A DNA stretch of 11,377 nucleotides from Chloroflexi bacterium RBG_16_57_11 (GTDB taxonomy: Bacteria > Chloroflexota > Anaerolineae > Anaerolineales > UBA4823): positions 1 to 11,377 of the forward strand of contig MGNS01000137.1 in assembly GCA_001795165.1 (NCBI GenBank), in the 5' to 3' direction. Below, piece by piece: positions 1 through 7,662 of this stretch. The notes beneath the pieces were generated by a model. The model worked only from the letters and a program-made list of their open reading frames with translations. It ran no database searches and was not told the origin of the DNA. Position 1 is the stretch's first letter. Every line of letters begins with the position of its first letter. Position numbers and translations under genes: made by a program.

Positions 1-344
1 TTCCCGGCTACACGTTGACCTGCGGCAGTGACCAGCGCGTGCAGCCGCTCGATCTCACCATCCAGTGCAGTCTGTCCCAATTGTGTCAGGCGATAAGCTT
101 TGCGCTCACGCCCATTTTCCGCTGCGGACGGATCGTCGACGCGTTCGATCCAACCTTGCTCTAGCAAGCGTTTTAGCGCCCCGTATAGCGTGCCTGTGCT
201 CAATAAAACTCGCCCCTGGCTGAGCTTTTGGACATCTTTCATGATCGCGTAACCATGTCCGGGCCCTGGCGCCAGGCTGAGCAGGATAAAATAAGTGGTT
301 TCTGTGATCGGCTGACTGTTTTGAACTTCCACCGGTTCTCTCAT
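1..344 (-). CDS. PadR-family transcriptional regulator, partial (C-terminus beyond left edge)
   Basis: I translated this by hand: the ATG is at 344 and 114 codons are visible before the window ends without a stop. The protein looks like a PadR winged-helix DNA-binding repressor. Residues about 16-40 form the first helices (TTYFILLSLAPGPGHGYAIM). Residues about 48-68 form the recognition helix with the family-typical STGTLYGALKRLLEQGWIER. Residues about 76-95 form the wing and the RKAYRLTQLGQ segment that begins the dimerisation helix. PadR proteins usually repress their own gene and a nearby transporter or stress gene, and here the target is not visible. A GGGGTG stretch about 4 nt before the ATG may serve as ribosome binding site. 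The gene lies downstream of the M6 peptidase but is separated from it by a terminator and has its own promoter. The family call is firm. The effector, target and total length are unknown. Confidence 0.9.
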   Translation of the reverse strand, partial: MREPVEVQNSQPITETTYFILLSLAPGPGHGYAIMKDVQKLSQGRVLLSTGTLYGALKRLLEQGWIERVDDPSAAENGRERKAYRLTQLGQTALDGEIERLHALVTAAGQRVAG

Positions 345-371
345 TTCACACCCCAGAAATAGGTAGATTGG

Positions 372-392
372 CGACATGTCGTCTGGCAACAT
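372..392 (-). promoter_or_regulatory. Candidate PadR autoregulatory operator
   Basis: A perfect 10-bp palindrome, CGACATGTCG (372-381), lies just downstream of the predicted padR -10 box. A wider dyad is formed by ATGT (376-379) and ACAT (389-392), nine bases apart. Known PadR operators often have ATGT and ACAT arms about eight bases apart, so this is close to, but not exactly, the family pattern. It overlaps the predicted start of transcription, where a repressor would act. The dyad is seen directly; its role is inferred. Confidence 0.4.
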
Positions 393-419
393 ATTACATG
401 ATTTCACCGTTAATGTCAA
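391..419 (-). promoter_or_regulatory. Predicted sigma70 promoter of the padR gene
   Basis: On the minus strand a perfect TTGACA (414-419) is followed after 17 bases by TAATAT (391-396, four of six consensus bases). A shorter reading uses TGTAAT after 15 bases. Transcription would start near 384, giving a leader of about 40 nt before the padR ATG at 344. Confidence 0.55.
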
Positions 420-459
420 TAGTGAATTATCCGTCCCTCCAGATTAAACTATATATGGA

Positions 460-504
460 AAGGCTCGCCTCTCGCCTGGTCAACCCTGTGAAGAGACGAG
501 CCTT
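460..504 (-). terminator. Hairpin terminator after the M6 peptidase gene
   Basis: The 13-bp arms AAGGCTCGCCTCT (460-472) and AGAGACGAGCCTT (492-504) are complementary except for one position. That position is a G-U wobble in minus-strand RNA, so the stem is fully paired in that direction. The loop is 19 nt. The hairpin lies 17 bp after the peptidase stop codon and before the padR promoter. The tail after the stem is U-rich but interrupted (UUUCCAUAUAUAG), so termination may be moderate. Confidence 0.65.
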
Positions 505-520
505 CTGCTATTTCATTTAT

Positions 521-3500
521 CTACGGCGTCGTCAGCGTTCGCGGTTGGACGACGATAAAGATCGGGTTCGCTCCCGAGCCAATGGAGGTCAGTGTGCCCT
601 TGGAATCTCGGGCTACGATGTAGTATTCTGTGCCCAGCGGGGTCACTTCCAAGGCTGGAATGATCGCCGTGTACGCCTGGTTGGCGGTCTCCGCCATTGG
701 CAGGAAGGTATATCTGGTGGTACCGGCGATGCGATAATAAAGCTGTGCCTGTTGCACGCGGATATCGTCGGTTGCCACAGCCATCACGGGCAGGTCCTTG
801 GAATCGGTAGCGATCTCGATCGAGTCGTGGTAGACATTCGCGGGCAGGTCCTTATCCGTTTTCAACAACACCACCGCGGTGGACCAGATCGTGTGATCCG
901 GGGAGTCTTCATAAACAACCTTCAAGGTATCTGTGCTATTAACCTTGATCCCACCGCCCTTGGAGCCGGTCTTCTGCATATTCAGAACGCCGGTGAAGGT
1001 CCCCGGGATGTCGGTCGGCGCCATAGCCACGACCACACCTGCCGGTTGTGCATCACTCGTGACGGTGACCTGTGGGGCAATCGCGTCTGGGTCGTGCAGC
1101 GTGAGCTTGACCGCTGTGGATTCCTGGGTCAGGTAGGTTGCCTTGTTGAAGTATATCGCTGCGATGCCCATGCGGTCGAGCACTTGCTGTGTCAGCGTCA
1201 GGCGGTCGGCTCCGGAGATGACCTGTGACAGGTTGAAGCCGAAATACACCACATGGAAGTTATTGTGCGCTGCATCGCCCAACACTTCCATCCCCAGGTT
1301 GTGACCGAAGGACCAGGCAAATAACGGCACCACCGATCCGATTGTGCTGACCGCAGGGTCCAGGTAGTCTTCGATGGCGCGGCCGGGGAACTGACGTAGC
1401 TCGAAGCTGGCGTACCCGCCGATTGACTGACCCAAACCGGTGATTGTTCCGCCGCCCGCCTGGCTCGACATGGGGTAAGTGGCGCCGAAGTAGTCCCTCA
1501 GCATCGCCGGATCGACGCCGGAAGCAGCGCCCGTCGTGCCAGAGCCCAAGGCGTTCGCCAGCCTTGGGCTGCTCATCCACAGCTTGCCGCCGGCATTCAG
1601 GTAGGCCTTGAGATCGGCGATCTCTTGGAGGTTGAGTTGACCCTGGTAGCGGCCGGCTTGCCCGGCGGACCAGATCACCAGCTCGTGCTGCTGGAGCAGG
1701 GCCAACGGAACAGTTTTCTCAACCAGTACGTAGGGCACGCCCAACGAAGTGAGAGCGCCTTCAAAGGCCTGTTCAGCGGTGTAGCCATCGTCGTCGTCAA
1801 CGATCAATACCGGGGCTGTGCGGGAGAAGACGCGGGCAAAACCCGTTTCACTGGCTGATCCGCCCTCAACCGATGCGGTGACAGTGAGGTCGAACTTGCC
1901 TGCAACAGGTGCCGCCCAATTTGCGCTGACTACGGATGGCGCGCCCGGCGGCAAGGAGGCTAGTGTGGTCTCGGCCAGTTTTACCTGCTGGCTGCCCAGG
2001 GTGGCAAAGAACTGGACCTGGACGTTTTGCAGCTCCGCTGCGGTCAGGTTGTACACCTTTGTAATCAAAGATGCCGGGCCAATCCCGGCGATCACCGGCT
2101 GGTTGAGCAATGCCGGGCGATCCAGGCCGAGCTTGTTTTGCACATCAGCTTCTTGGACGATATCGAGCGTCATCGTCGAGCCGATGGCTGAGATGTTCAT
2201 CAGAAACCATCCGGTCTTACGACTCCCCCCGGCGACTAACGGCGTATTACGGTCTGTGTTGGGGGAGGTGTAGGGCGTGAGGCCGAGTGCGGTATCTGAC
2301 CATGGATCCGTTGGCTCGCCACGGTTCAAGTTAAGCGCCAGCTCCGATGTGCCGTCACGAAAATCATATTCCATTACTCCCATGCGATAACGCGCAGGTG
2401 AGTTCGCAGGCTTGTTGTTACTGCCACCGCGATCATAGTGCCAGATGAGCAATCCGGTGGCGTACTCGGCTTTGTCAAAGATGGAGCCGGCAATGCGGTT
2501 GGATACCTGTTCAATGTACAGTCTCTCGATCGTATTCGTGGTTCCGCTGGTCGCCGTGCCACCCAGGGGAATCTCGACGATGTCCGGTGCCACGGTGCGA
2601 GGTCGGACCTCAACGCCCAAGGTCGTATCTCCTACGACATGAGGAGTAACCCAGCCCTGGTTGATGCGGCTGAAGGGATTCATGACCGAAGGATTAGATC
2701 CGGCCGGATCATTACCCATCCATGAGCCGCCGGCCATCAGATCCCAATCACCACTGCCCATCGAGCGATAGTTGGTATCGTAGTAGTCAGGTTCCCCGAT
2801 GGAATGGCCCATCTCGTGCGCTACGACACCGATGTTAAAGCCAATCGCTGGTACGGTGTTGACGCCACGGATACGAACTTGCCGACTATCCGCCGAGGCG
2901 ATGCCCGTATTGAAGCTCGCGTTGCTGGCATGCGACCATACCTGTCCTGCCTGTCCGGTGGCTTCCTTGCCGGGGCCGGCATGCAACACAACTACCATAT
3001 CTACTGAGCGATATTGGGTGCCTTGCGAGGTATACACGACCCGGTCATTATCGAACTGATCCCACCAATCGGCGCCTAAGGCGGACAACTGCGGGCCGAG
3101 ATCGTTGATCATCCCTGTAACGCTCCTGCCGCCCGGTAGCTGGTAGTCATAGGCGTACATATTGCCTGGCAAGGTGTATGGCCCGATCACCTCGAAGTCC
3201 GGCAGAAATTGGCCATAGGACATTTCGAAGTAGAGATCAGAGACTGTACCGGTTGGACTCGTGCCCAATCCTGAGATCTGGTCTTTGAAATATTGCGGAG
3301 TCTGGTAGGACTCAAACTTAACGTCCTGGAATTCTGCCAGGATGACTACGTAATGATAGTTCTCTACGACTGTAGCTTCCTGGATTTCGAAGATCGAGGC
3401 GTTCGGCGATTGTACGTCTTTTACCGCTTCGAACACCGCTTCACGCTTGTCATTGCCTTGCTCATCGAGCCAGCGCGACTCCGTCTGTCCGATCTTCTTA

Positions 3501-3913
3501 GCTAAGCCGTCCGGCAGATCTTTCCCAACCACCAGGCTGGACGGGACCGGCTTCCCTTCTACATCAGCTTCAGCGTACGTCCACCAGCCATCTGAGCTCT
3601 CGAGGATGGTATATCCTTCTGTAGTCTCCAATTGCCCACCGGTTTCCGCCGGGGTCAGGTACGCCGTTACGGTTGTGCCATCCGGCTGCACCAGCTCGAT
3701 GGGGTCAGGGTTCGGCGGGATAAAATCCAGGAATTCGTCAGACCATAAATCGTATGGATCTGCAGCGGTACGCTCAGGTAGTGGCGGCTCATCTTGAGCC
3801 GCTGCACTGGCAAATGATCCGAGGGCCATGATCAAGATCAACATCAGGTTCAGGAGTAATCCGAGCCTGCTGGCAAGAGAGCGGTTCTTGTGATCAAAGT
3901 TACCGTTTTTCAT
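521..3913 (-). CDS. Secreted M6-family (immune inhibitor A-like) zinc metallopeptidase
   Basis: This is a 1130-aa extracellular protease. Residues 1-40 are a signal peptide: a basic start, a hydrophobic core at about 17-32 and a likely cut after ASAAAQ. A propeptide-like region with VQPDGT and TTEGYTILES follows (about 60-125). The catalytic domain (about 180-590) contains HEMGHSIGEPD at 366-376, which matches the M6 motif HExxHxxGxxD: H366 and H370 as zinc ligands, E367 as catalytic base and D376 as third ligand. DLMAGGSW (391-398) is the likely Met-turn. Residues about 595-695 look like a CARDB/Ig-type beta domain, about 700-917 like a glutamine-amidotransferase-type Rossmann domain (IVDDDDGYT at 704-712), and about 920-1130 like further beta domains. 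I see no sorting signal or C-terminal membrane anchor. The start is supported by AAGGAG six bases before the ATG. Its likely role is degrading extracellular protein; the substrate is unknown. Confidence 0.93.
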   Translation of the reverse strand: MKNGNFDHKNRSLASRLGLLLNLMLILIMALGSFASAAAQDEPPLPERTAADPYDLWSDEFLDFIPPNPDPIELVQPDGTTVTAYLTPAETGGQLETTEGYTILESSDGWWTYAEADVEGKPVPSSLVVGKDLPDGLAKKIGQTESRWLDEQGNDKREAVFEAVKDVQSPNASIFEIQEATVVENYHYVVILAEFQDVKFESYQTPQYFKDQISGLGTSPTGTVSDLYFEMSYGQFLPDFEVIGPYTLPGNMYAYDYQLPGGRSVTGMINDLGPQLSALGADWWDQFDNDRVVYTSQGTQYRSVDMVVVLHAGPGKEATGQAGQVWSHASNASFNTGIASADSRQVRIRGVNTVPAIGFNIGVVAHEMGHSIGEPDYYDTNYRSMGSGDWDLMAGGSWMGNDPAGSNPSVMNPFSRINQGWVTPHVVGDTTLGVEVRPRTVAPDIVEIPLGGTATSGTTNTIERLYIEQVSNRIAGSIFDKAEYATGLLIWHYDRGGSNNKPANSPARYRMGVMEYDFRDGTSELALNLNRGEPTDPWSDTALGLTPYTSPNTDRNTPLVAGGSRKTGWFLMNISAIGSTMTLDIVQEADVQNKLGLDRPALLNQPVIAGIGPASLITKVYNLTAAELQNVQVQFFATLGSQQVKLAETTLASLPPGAPSVVSANWAAPVAGKFDLTVTASVEGGSASETGFARVFSRTAPVLIVDDDDGYTAEQAFEGALTSLGVPYVLVEKTVPLALLQQHELVIWSAGQAGRYQGQLNLQEIADLKAYLNAGGKLWMSSPRLANALGSGTTGAASGVDPAMLRDYFGATYPMSSQAGGGTITGLGQSIGGYASFELRQFPGRAIEDYLDPAVSTIGSVVPLFAWSFGHNLGMEVLGDAAHNNFHVVYFGFNLSQVISGADRLTLTQQVLDRMGIAAIYFNKATYLTQESTAVKLTLHDPDAIAPQVTVTSDAQPAGVVVAMAPTDIPGTFTGVLNMQKTGSKGGGIKVNSTDTLKVVYEDSPDHTIWSTAVVLLKTDKDLPANVYHDSIEIATDSKDLPVMAVATDDIRVQQAQLYYRIAGTTRYTFLPMAETANQAYTAIIPALEVTPLGTEYYIVARDSKGTLTSIGSGANPIFIVVQPRTLTTP

Positions 3914-4526
3914 GCTGTTCTCCTTAAATTTATACTTTGATTTTTTCTACAAACAAAACGGACAACTGATGTTGCGCATATGCTGAGGTTACTGCTTTGG
4001 CAAAGGAAATTTGACTGACAACCCTGTTTGCTCCGACGCACCTCCAATCGTTATTTAACACGAACCTGGGAGCTTTTGAATATCTTCAGTGAGGAAGATC
4101 GCGCAGATAAACGGTGGAACTACTCGGGTAAATCGTATGAGCACTCCACATCGTGAACCGCTCTCGAATTTATGCATATTCGTCTATGATCAGGCTAACA
4201 GATAGGCCGAATCGCTGATCGTATGACTCGATTCACCACGCATAGTGCTTTAATTTGTTGGTCTGAGTAGCCATTATGTGGATTTGCTAAGAAAAGTATA
4301 GTTTAACCTTTTTGGGCTGTCAATAGGAAATGATACCCATTACATTTTACCAATATATATTGAGTTAATAGGTAGAAATTATCGGAGATGCAGGGAGATC
4401 ATTCGTTTCAATGAATAAATCGATCGCCGAACCGACCAGTTTGCAACCCCGTACCGTATGGATATAGGCGTTTTTATGTTCCAGATCATCGGATAAACAT
4501 CTTTTTGGTAGCTGTTTGGGAATTCC
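3914..4526. other. Gene-poor 613-bp region: probable long leader of the peptidase gene
   Basis: I find no convincing gene here. The region contains a near-consensus minus-strand promoter (4295-4323). Below it lie small inverted repeats, such as ATCTTC/GAAGAT around a six-base loop (4082-4099) and GATCAG/CTGATC (4188-4220). A 9-bp direct repeat, ATCGTATGA, occurs at 4132-4140 and 4218-4226. AAGGAG (3920-3925) is the peptidase ribosome binding site. The right part (about 4330-4526) is AT-rich, and I see no clear terminator for the methyltransferase gene that ends at 4527. Confidence 0.5.
4295..4323 (-). promoter_or_regulatory. Near-consensus sigma70 promoter upstream of the M6 peptidase
   Basis: On the minus strand a perfect TTGACA (4318-4323) is followed by exactly 17 bases and TATACT (4295-4300, five of six). 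Transcription would begin near 4288 and run toward the peptidase ATG at 3913, leaving about 375 nt untranslated. No other gene is visible in that direction before the peptidase. Confidence 0.6.
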
Positions 4527-5330
4527 CTACTTAACCACAGTTGCTTTCACTGCCCAGGCTCGGGTAATTAATTGAATCGACCCATCCTCCTGAACCGGAA
4601 CGCGCTGTCGAATGTGATCGTGCAAACGAGCACGCGACGTTTCATCGAGCGCCATAACGTACGCCGGAGCCGGTCCCTGGCCGCCCAGGAATGGGTTCCA
4701 ATAATCATCGAAACCCGAAAAGTTGGTCGGGATGTCGATTGCCGTAACCTCAACGGCCTGTAGTCCATTTCTTTCGAAGAGGTTGGTGAGTGCATCTGGG
4801 TTGCAAACTGGAAAGCGGACCCCTTCGTCTATCGTCGCCGATCCCGGATCAAGCTCCACCGCCGCATCCCAGAAATGACGTAAGAGCTCCATCTTCCCGG
4901 CGTAATCCCAGACATAGGCACCAAGGACGCCTCCGTTCCTTGTCACCCGTGACATCTCTGCCAGCGCCGCCTGTTGATCGCGGACAAAGTTCAAGATCAA
5001 ACCCGAAACCGTCACATCGACTGATGAGGTGTCAAGCGGGATTGCTGCTGCCTGGCCTTGATAGAACTCTACCCGGTCCGCGAGCCGATTTTTTGCCTGG
5101 AAAAGAAAATCCTGCGAGGGCTCGACCCCGGTCACGGCAGCCGGTGAGCAGTAGTCCAGAATGGCGGCGGTTAACGCGCCTGTCCCGCAGCCGACATCCA
5201 GCCAGCGCCAGCCTTCGGGGACGCTCAACCAGGTGAGAAACCGCGGCGCAGTCTGCCGGCTCCATCGGCCCATGTACCGCTCGTATGGATCGCCACGTTC
5301 CCAGGTGTCTGACAGGTGTTTCTCATCCAT
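4527..5330 (-). CDS. Class I SAM-dependent methyltransferase
   Basis: This is a 267-aa cytosolic methyltransferase. Motif I, LDVGCGTGAL, is at residues 44-53 and binds the methionine part of SAM. GVEPS (68-72) supplies the acidic residue for the ribose. SVDVTVSGLILNF (about 107-119) covers the motif around strand 4, and RNGGVLGAYVWDY follows strand 5. The N-terminal WERGDPYERYMGRWSR is a pattern I associate with a group of uncharacterised bacterial methyltransferases, as is the ending ITRAWAVKA. I chose the ATG at 5330 because homologs of this type begin near MDEKHLSDTW. A TTG at 5408 in the same frame would add 26 residues and overlap the upstream gene. No strong Shine-Dalgarno precedes the ATG, which fits translation coupled to the acyl-CoA synthetase 41 bp upstream. 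The substrate is unknown. Confidence 0.88.
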   Translation of the reverse strand: MDEKHLSDTWERGDPYERYMGRWSRQTAPRFLTWLSVPEGWRWLDVGCGTGALTAAILDYCSPAAVTGVEPSQDFLFQAKNRLADRVEFYQGQAAAIPLDTSSVDVTVSGLILNFVRDQQAALAEMSRVTRNGGVLGAYVWDYAGKMELLRHFWDAAVELDPGSATIDEGVRFPVCNPDALTNLFERNGLQAVEVTAIDIPTNFSGFDDYWNPFLGGQGPAPAYVMALDETSRARLHDHIRQRVPVQEDGSIQLITRAWAVKATVVK

Positions 5331-5371
5331 AGCAAGCAACAGACGAATCAGGATAGGCGAGCCAGAATAAC

Positions 5372-7465
5372 TTACACAATCACAACCCGGGCATCCAATG
5401 CCCGGCAACCCTCCCCGGCTGAAAAGACGCGTATTGGGTTGATATCCAGCTCTTTGATCTCGGGAAAATCCACCAGCAATTGCGAAACGCGCAGAAGCGC
5501 ATTCACCACCGCCACGAGATCGGATGGCCGGTGCCCGCGCGCCCCTTTCAATATCTGCACACCGCGCAACTCTTCCAACATTTCACGCGCCTCGCGCTCA
5601 GTGATCGGCGCCACGCGCAAAGCGGCTTCGCCGATGATCTCGACGAAGATGCCGCCTAACCCTGCTAAGACCACCGGCCCGAACTGTGGATCCTGCCGCC
5701 CGCCCAGGATCAGCTCCTGCCCGCCGATTACCATTGGCTGCACCAGCACGCCGTCCAGCCTGGCATGGGGGTAGATTTCGCGAATACGGCGAAACATCTC
5801 GTCGAAGGCCGCCGCCAGCGACTCGGCGTTGCGCAGGTTAAGCTGCACACCACCGGCATCCGATTTGTGGGAGATCTCTTTAGCCAGGATTTTCAGAGCT
5901 ACCGGGTAGCCGATCTTTTGGGCGGCTGCTTGCGCTTCCTCCACATCACTCGCAAAGTGACCGCGCACAGTCGGGATGCCGTAATGCTCCAGCACTTCCA
6001 GGGCTTCGGATAACAATAGATTTCGCCCTGCACGCAGCCCGGTTTGGATTAATTCGCGTGCCGCCTCCCGGTTTACTTTGAAGGAGGGCGCTGTCTCGCC
6101 AGAATGCCCTCGGTATGACAGGCAGCAGTGACAGTGGCTGATTTGCAAGGCTCGCACCGTCTCGACCACCGCAGTGAAAATGGGGAAGTCATAATTCTGT
6201 TTCAGGTAGGCGATCTCCTGATAAGCGGCGGAGAGATAATACGCTACCGGCTTCTGGTGCTGTTGCGACAAAGCCATCAGCCGCTCCAACAAAAGGCGGC
6301 TCTTCAGGTTTTCTGCTTCGGAGAGCGAAGTATGCAGGAAGACCACGCCATCCACGCCTTCAAGCTGCAATGTCCGCTCGACGATTTGCGCGTACAGCTC
6401 CAGATCGAACAAATCACCCAGGTCGAGCGGGTTGGTCAGGCGGATCACCGAAGCGCGAAAATTTTTCTCGATTTCGCGCAAAAAGCTATCGGGGAAGGGA
6501 GCCAGGTCAAAACCTGTTAGCTCACACGCGTCGGCAGCGATCACCGCTTGACCGCCGGAACGCGAGATCACCGCCAGGCGCCGTCCCTGCATCGGCGGCA
6601 AGCGTAGGATCTTCAGGTTATTGCCCAACGTGGTGGCGTCGTGGACGCGGATGATCCCTGCCTGCTCGAAAGCGGCCTCCACCACTGAGTCATCCGATGC
6701 CAACGAGGCGGTGTGCGACTTGGCGATGTTTTGCCCCAGCTTACCGATATTGGCTTTAAAAGCCAGGATTGGCTTGGTCGACCGGCGGGCTATGTCCATC
6801 AGGCGCCTGCCATCCCCCATGCTCTCCAGGTACAGAAAAATCAGCTCGGTACCTGGATCATCGATCATGTATTCGAGCATGTCTTCGGCGTTGATATTGA
6901 GCATGTTGCCGACGGAGACAAATTTATTCAGTCCCAGACCTTCGTTAGCCAGCAGGTTGAGCACCGCCATGCCTACACCACCGCTCTGGGTGACCATCGT
7001 CACGCCGCCGGACTTGATGAACTTCTTCAGCCGCGGGAAAGGTACACAAAACCCGTTCTCCATATTGATCACGCCGATACAGTTGGGTCCGACGAAGCGG
7101 ATGCCGTGTTTTTTCGCCACTATTGCGATTTCATCCTCCAGACGTTGCCCTGCCTCCGTGTATTCACGAAAACCCGCCGTTTCAATAATCGCCCAGCGGA
7201 TGCCCTTCTGACCACACTCTTCCAGGATGCCCGGCACGGTATGCGCCGGGGTCAGGATGACCGCCAGGTCCACGTGGTCGGGGATATCCACCACGGTGCG
7301 GTAGATCCGGCGTGTCTCGATCATCCCGCCGCTCGGCCCAACGGCATACACGATGCCACTGAAGCCGTATTCGACCAGATTGGCAACAATATTACGGCCC
7401 AGGTTGTCCGGCTTGGAAGACACACCGATCACGGCGACGCTGAGCGGATAGAAGATTTCTTGCAT
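5372..7465 (-). CDS. Acyl-CoA synthetase (ADP-forming), fused alpha-beta type
   Basis: This 697-aa protein is a member of the ADP-forming acetate/acyl-CoA ligase family, which interconverts acyl-CoA, ADP and phosphate with the free acid, ATP and CoA. The order is alpha then beta. A CoA-binding Rossmann domain comes first (about 1-135, with SVAVIGVSSKPDNLGRN and GPNCIGVIN). A succinyl-CoA-ligase-like part follows (about 150-290, with VTQSGGVGMA). H251 in KSHTASLAS is the expected phosphohistidine of the alpha part. The beta part is an ATP-grasp domain (about 465-697) with H533 in SHKSDAGGV, the second shuttling histidine, and ELDINPIRV near the end. The length is normal for the fused form. An HCHCC run at 444-448 in the inter-domain linker is unusual. 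GGAG lies about 10 bases before the ATG. The enzyme may make ATP by substrate-level phosphorylation or activate an acid; the acyl group cannot be read from sequence. Confidence 0.92.
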   Translation of the reverse strand: MQEIFYPLSVAVIGVSSKPDNLGRNIVANLVEYGFSGIVYAVGPSGGMIETRRIYRTVVDIPDHVDLAVILTPAHTVPGILEECGQKGIRWAIIETAGFREYTEAGQRLEDEIAIVAKKHGIRFVGPNCIGVINMENGFCVPFPRLKKFIKSGGVTMVTQSGGVGMAVLNLLANEGLGLNKFVSVGNMLNINAEDMLEYMIDDPGTELIFLYLESMGDGRRLMDIARRSTKPILAFKANIGKLGQNIAKSHTASLASDDSVVEAAFEQAGIIRVHDATTLGNNLKILRLPPMQGRRLAVISRSGGQAVIAADACELTGFDLAPFPDSFLREIEKNFRASVIRLTNPLDLGDLFDLELYAQIVERTLQLEGVDGVVFLHTSLSEAENLKSRLLLERLMALSQQHQKPVAYYLSAAYQEIAYLKQNYDFPIFTAVVETVRALQISHCHCCLSYRGHSGETAPSFKVNREAARELIQTGLRAGRNLLLSEALEVLEHYGIPTVRGHFASDVEEAQAAAQKIGYPVALKILAKEISHKSDAGGVQLNLRNAESLAAAFDEMFRRIREIYPHARLDGVLVQPMVIGGQELILGGRQDPQFGPVVLAGLGGIFVEIIGEAALRVAPITEREAREMLEELRGVQILKGARGHRPSDLVAVVNALLRVSQLLVDFPEIKELDINPIRVFSAGEGCRALDARVVIV

Positions 7466-7569
7466 GGGATGGCTCCGTTCTCGCTGATCATTGAGATTGA
7501 GTGAGGGTCGGAAAAATGAACTCGGGTCAGGCGTTCGGCTTAGTTATCCCGAAATGGCTTACCCTACAG

Positions 7570-7598
7570 ATTCTACCTGAGGCTTTGTAGCTTGACAA
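7570..7598 (-). promoter_or_regulatory. Predicted promoter of the acyl-CoA synthetase/methyltransferase operon
   Basis: On the minus strand TTGTCA (7593-7598) and TAGAAT (7570-7575), each five of six consensus bases, are separated by exactly 17 bases. Transcription would begin near 7563, about 98 nt before the synthetase ATG at 7465. The -35 box overlaps a plus-strand TTGACA (7592-7597) that faces the antitoxin gene. Confidence 0.55.
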
Positions 7599-7662
7599 TT
7601 GGGAAGAATAGTTTTGAAGAATAATTGTAATATCAGGATTTTGCAATTAGGAGACATACCAA

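Noticed and set aside
368..1228. A 286-codon open frame on the plus strand
   Set aside because: It lies mostly antisense to the C-terminal coding part of the M6 peptidase, crosses its terminator, and has an implausible composition rich in Arg, Gly and His. It is a shadow of the real gene.
3929..3956. TATAAA with a TTGTTT-like -35 just before the peptidase start
   Set aside because: Transcription would begin on top of the AAGGAG ribosome binding site, leaving no usable leader, and the -35 match is poor.
4055..4177. A 40-codon minus-strand frame in the peptidase leader
   Set aside because: It has no ribosome binding site and no recognisable sequence, so it cannot be distinguished from chance.
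4132..4226. Direct repeat ATCGTATGA in two copies, considered as an array or iteron
   Set aside because: There are only two 9-bp copies 86 bp apart with different flanks. That is not enough for an origin, CRISPR or repeat array.
4477..4506. ATGTT/AACAT hairpin followed by CTTTTT as a terminator
   Set aside because: The stem is only 5 bp with a 15-base loop, and the T-run is on the plus strand where no gene precedes it. It does not serve the minus-strand methyltransferase.
5331..5408. A TTG start at 5408 that would extend the methyltransferase by 26 residues
   Set aside because: The extra residues (Cys- and Pro-rich) do not resemble the family start and would overlap the synthetase gene by 37 bp. 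The ATG at 5330 matches the usual N-terminus.
6713..7504. A 263-codon plus-strand open frame opposite the acyl-CoA synthetase
   Set aside because: It is antisense to a well-conserved domain of the synthetase, is His/Asp/Arg-rich and shows no recognisable motif. It is a by-product of codon bias in the real gene.
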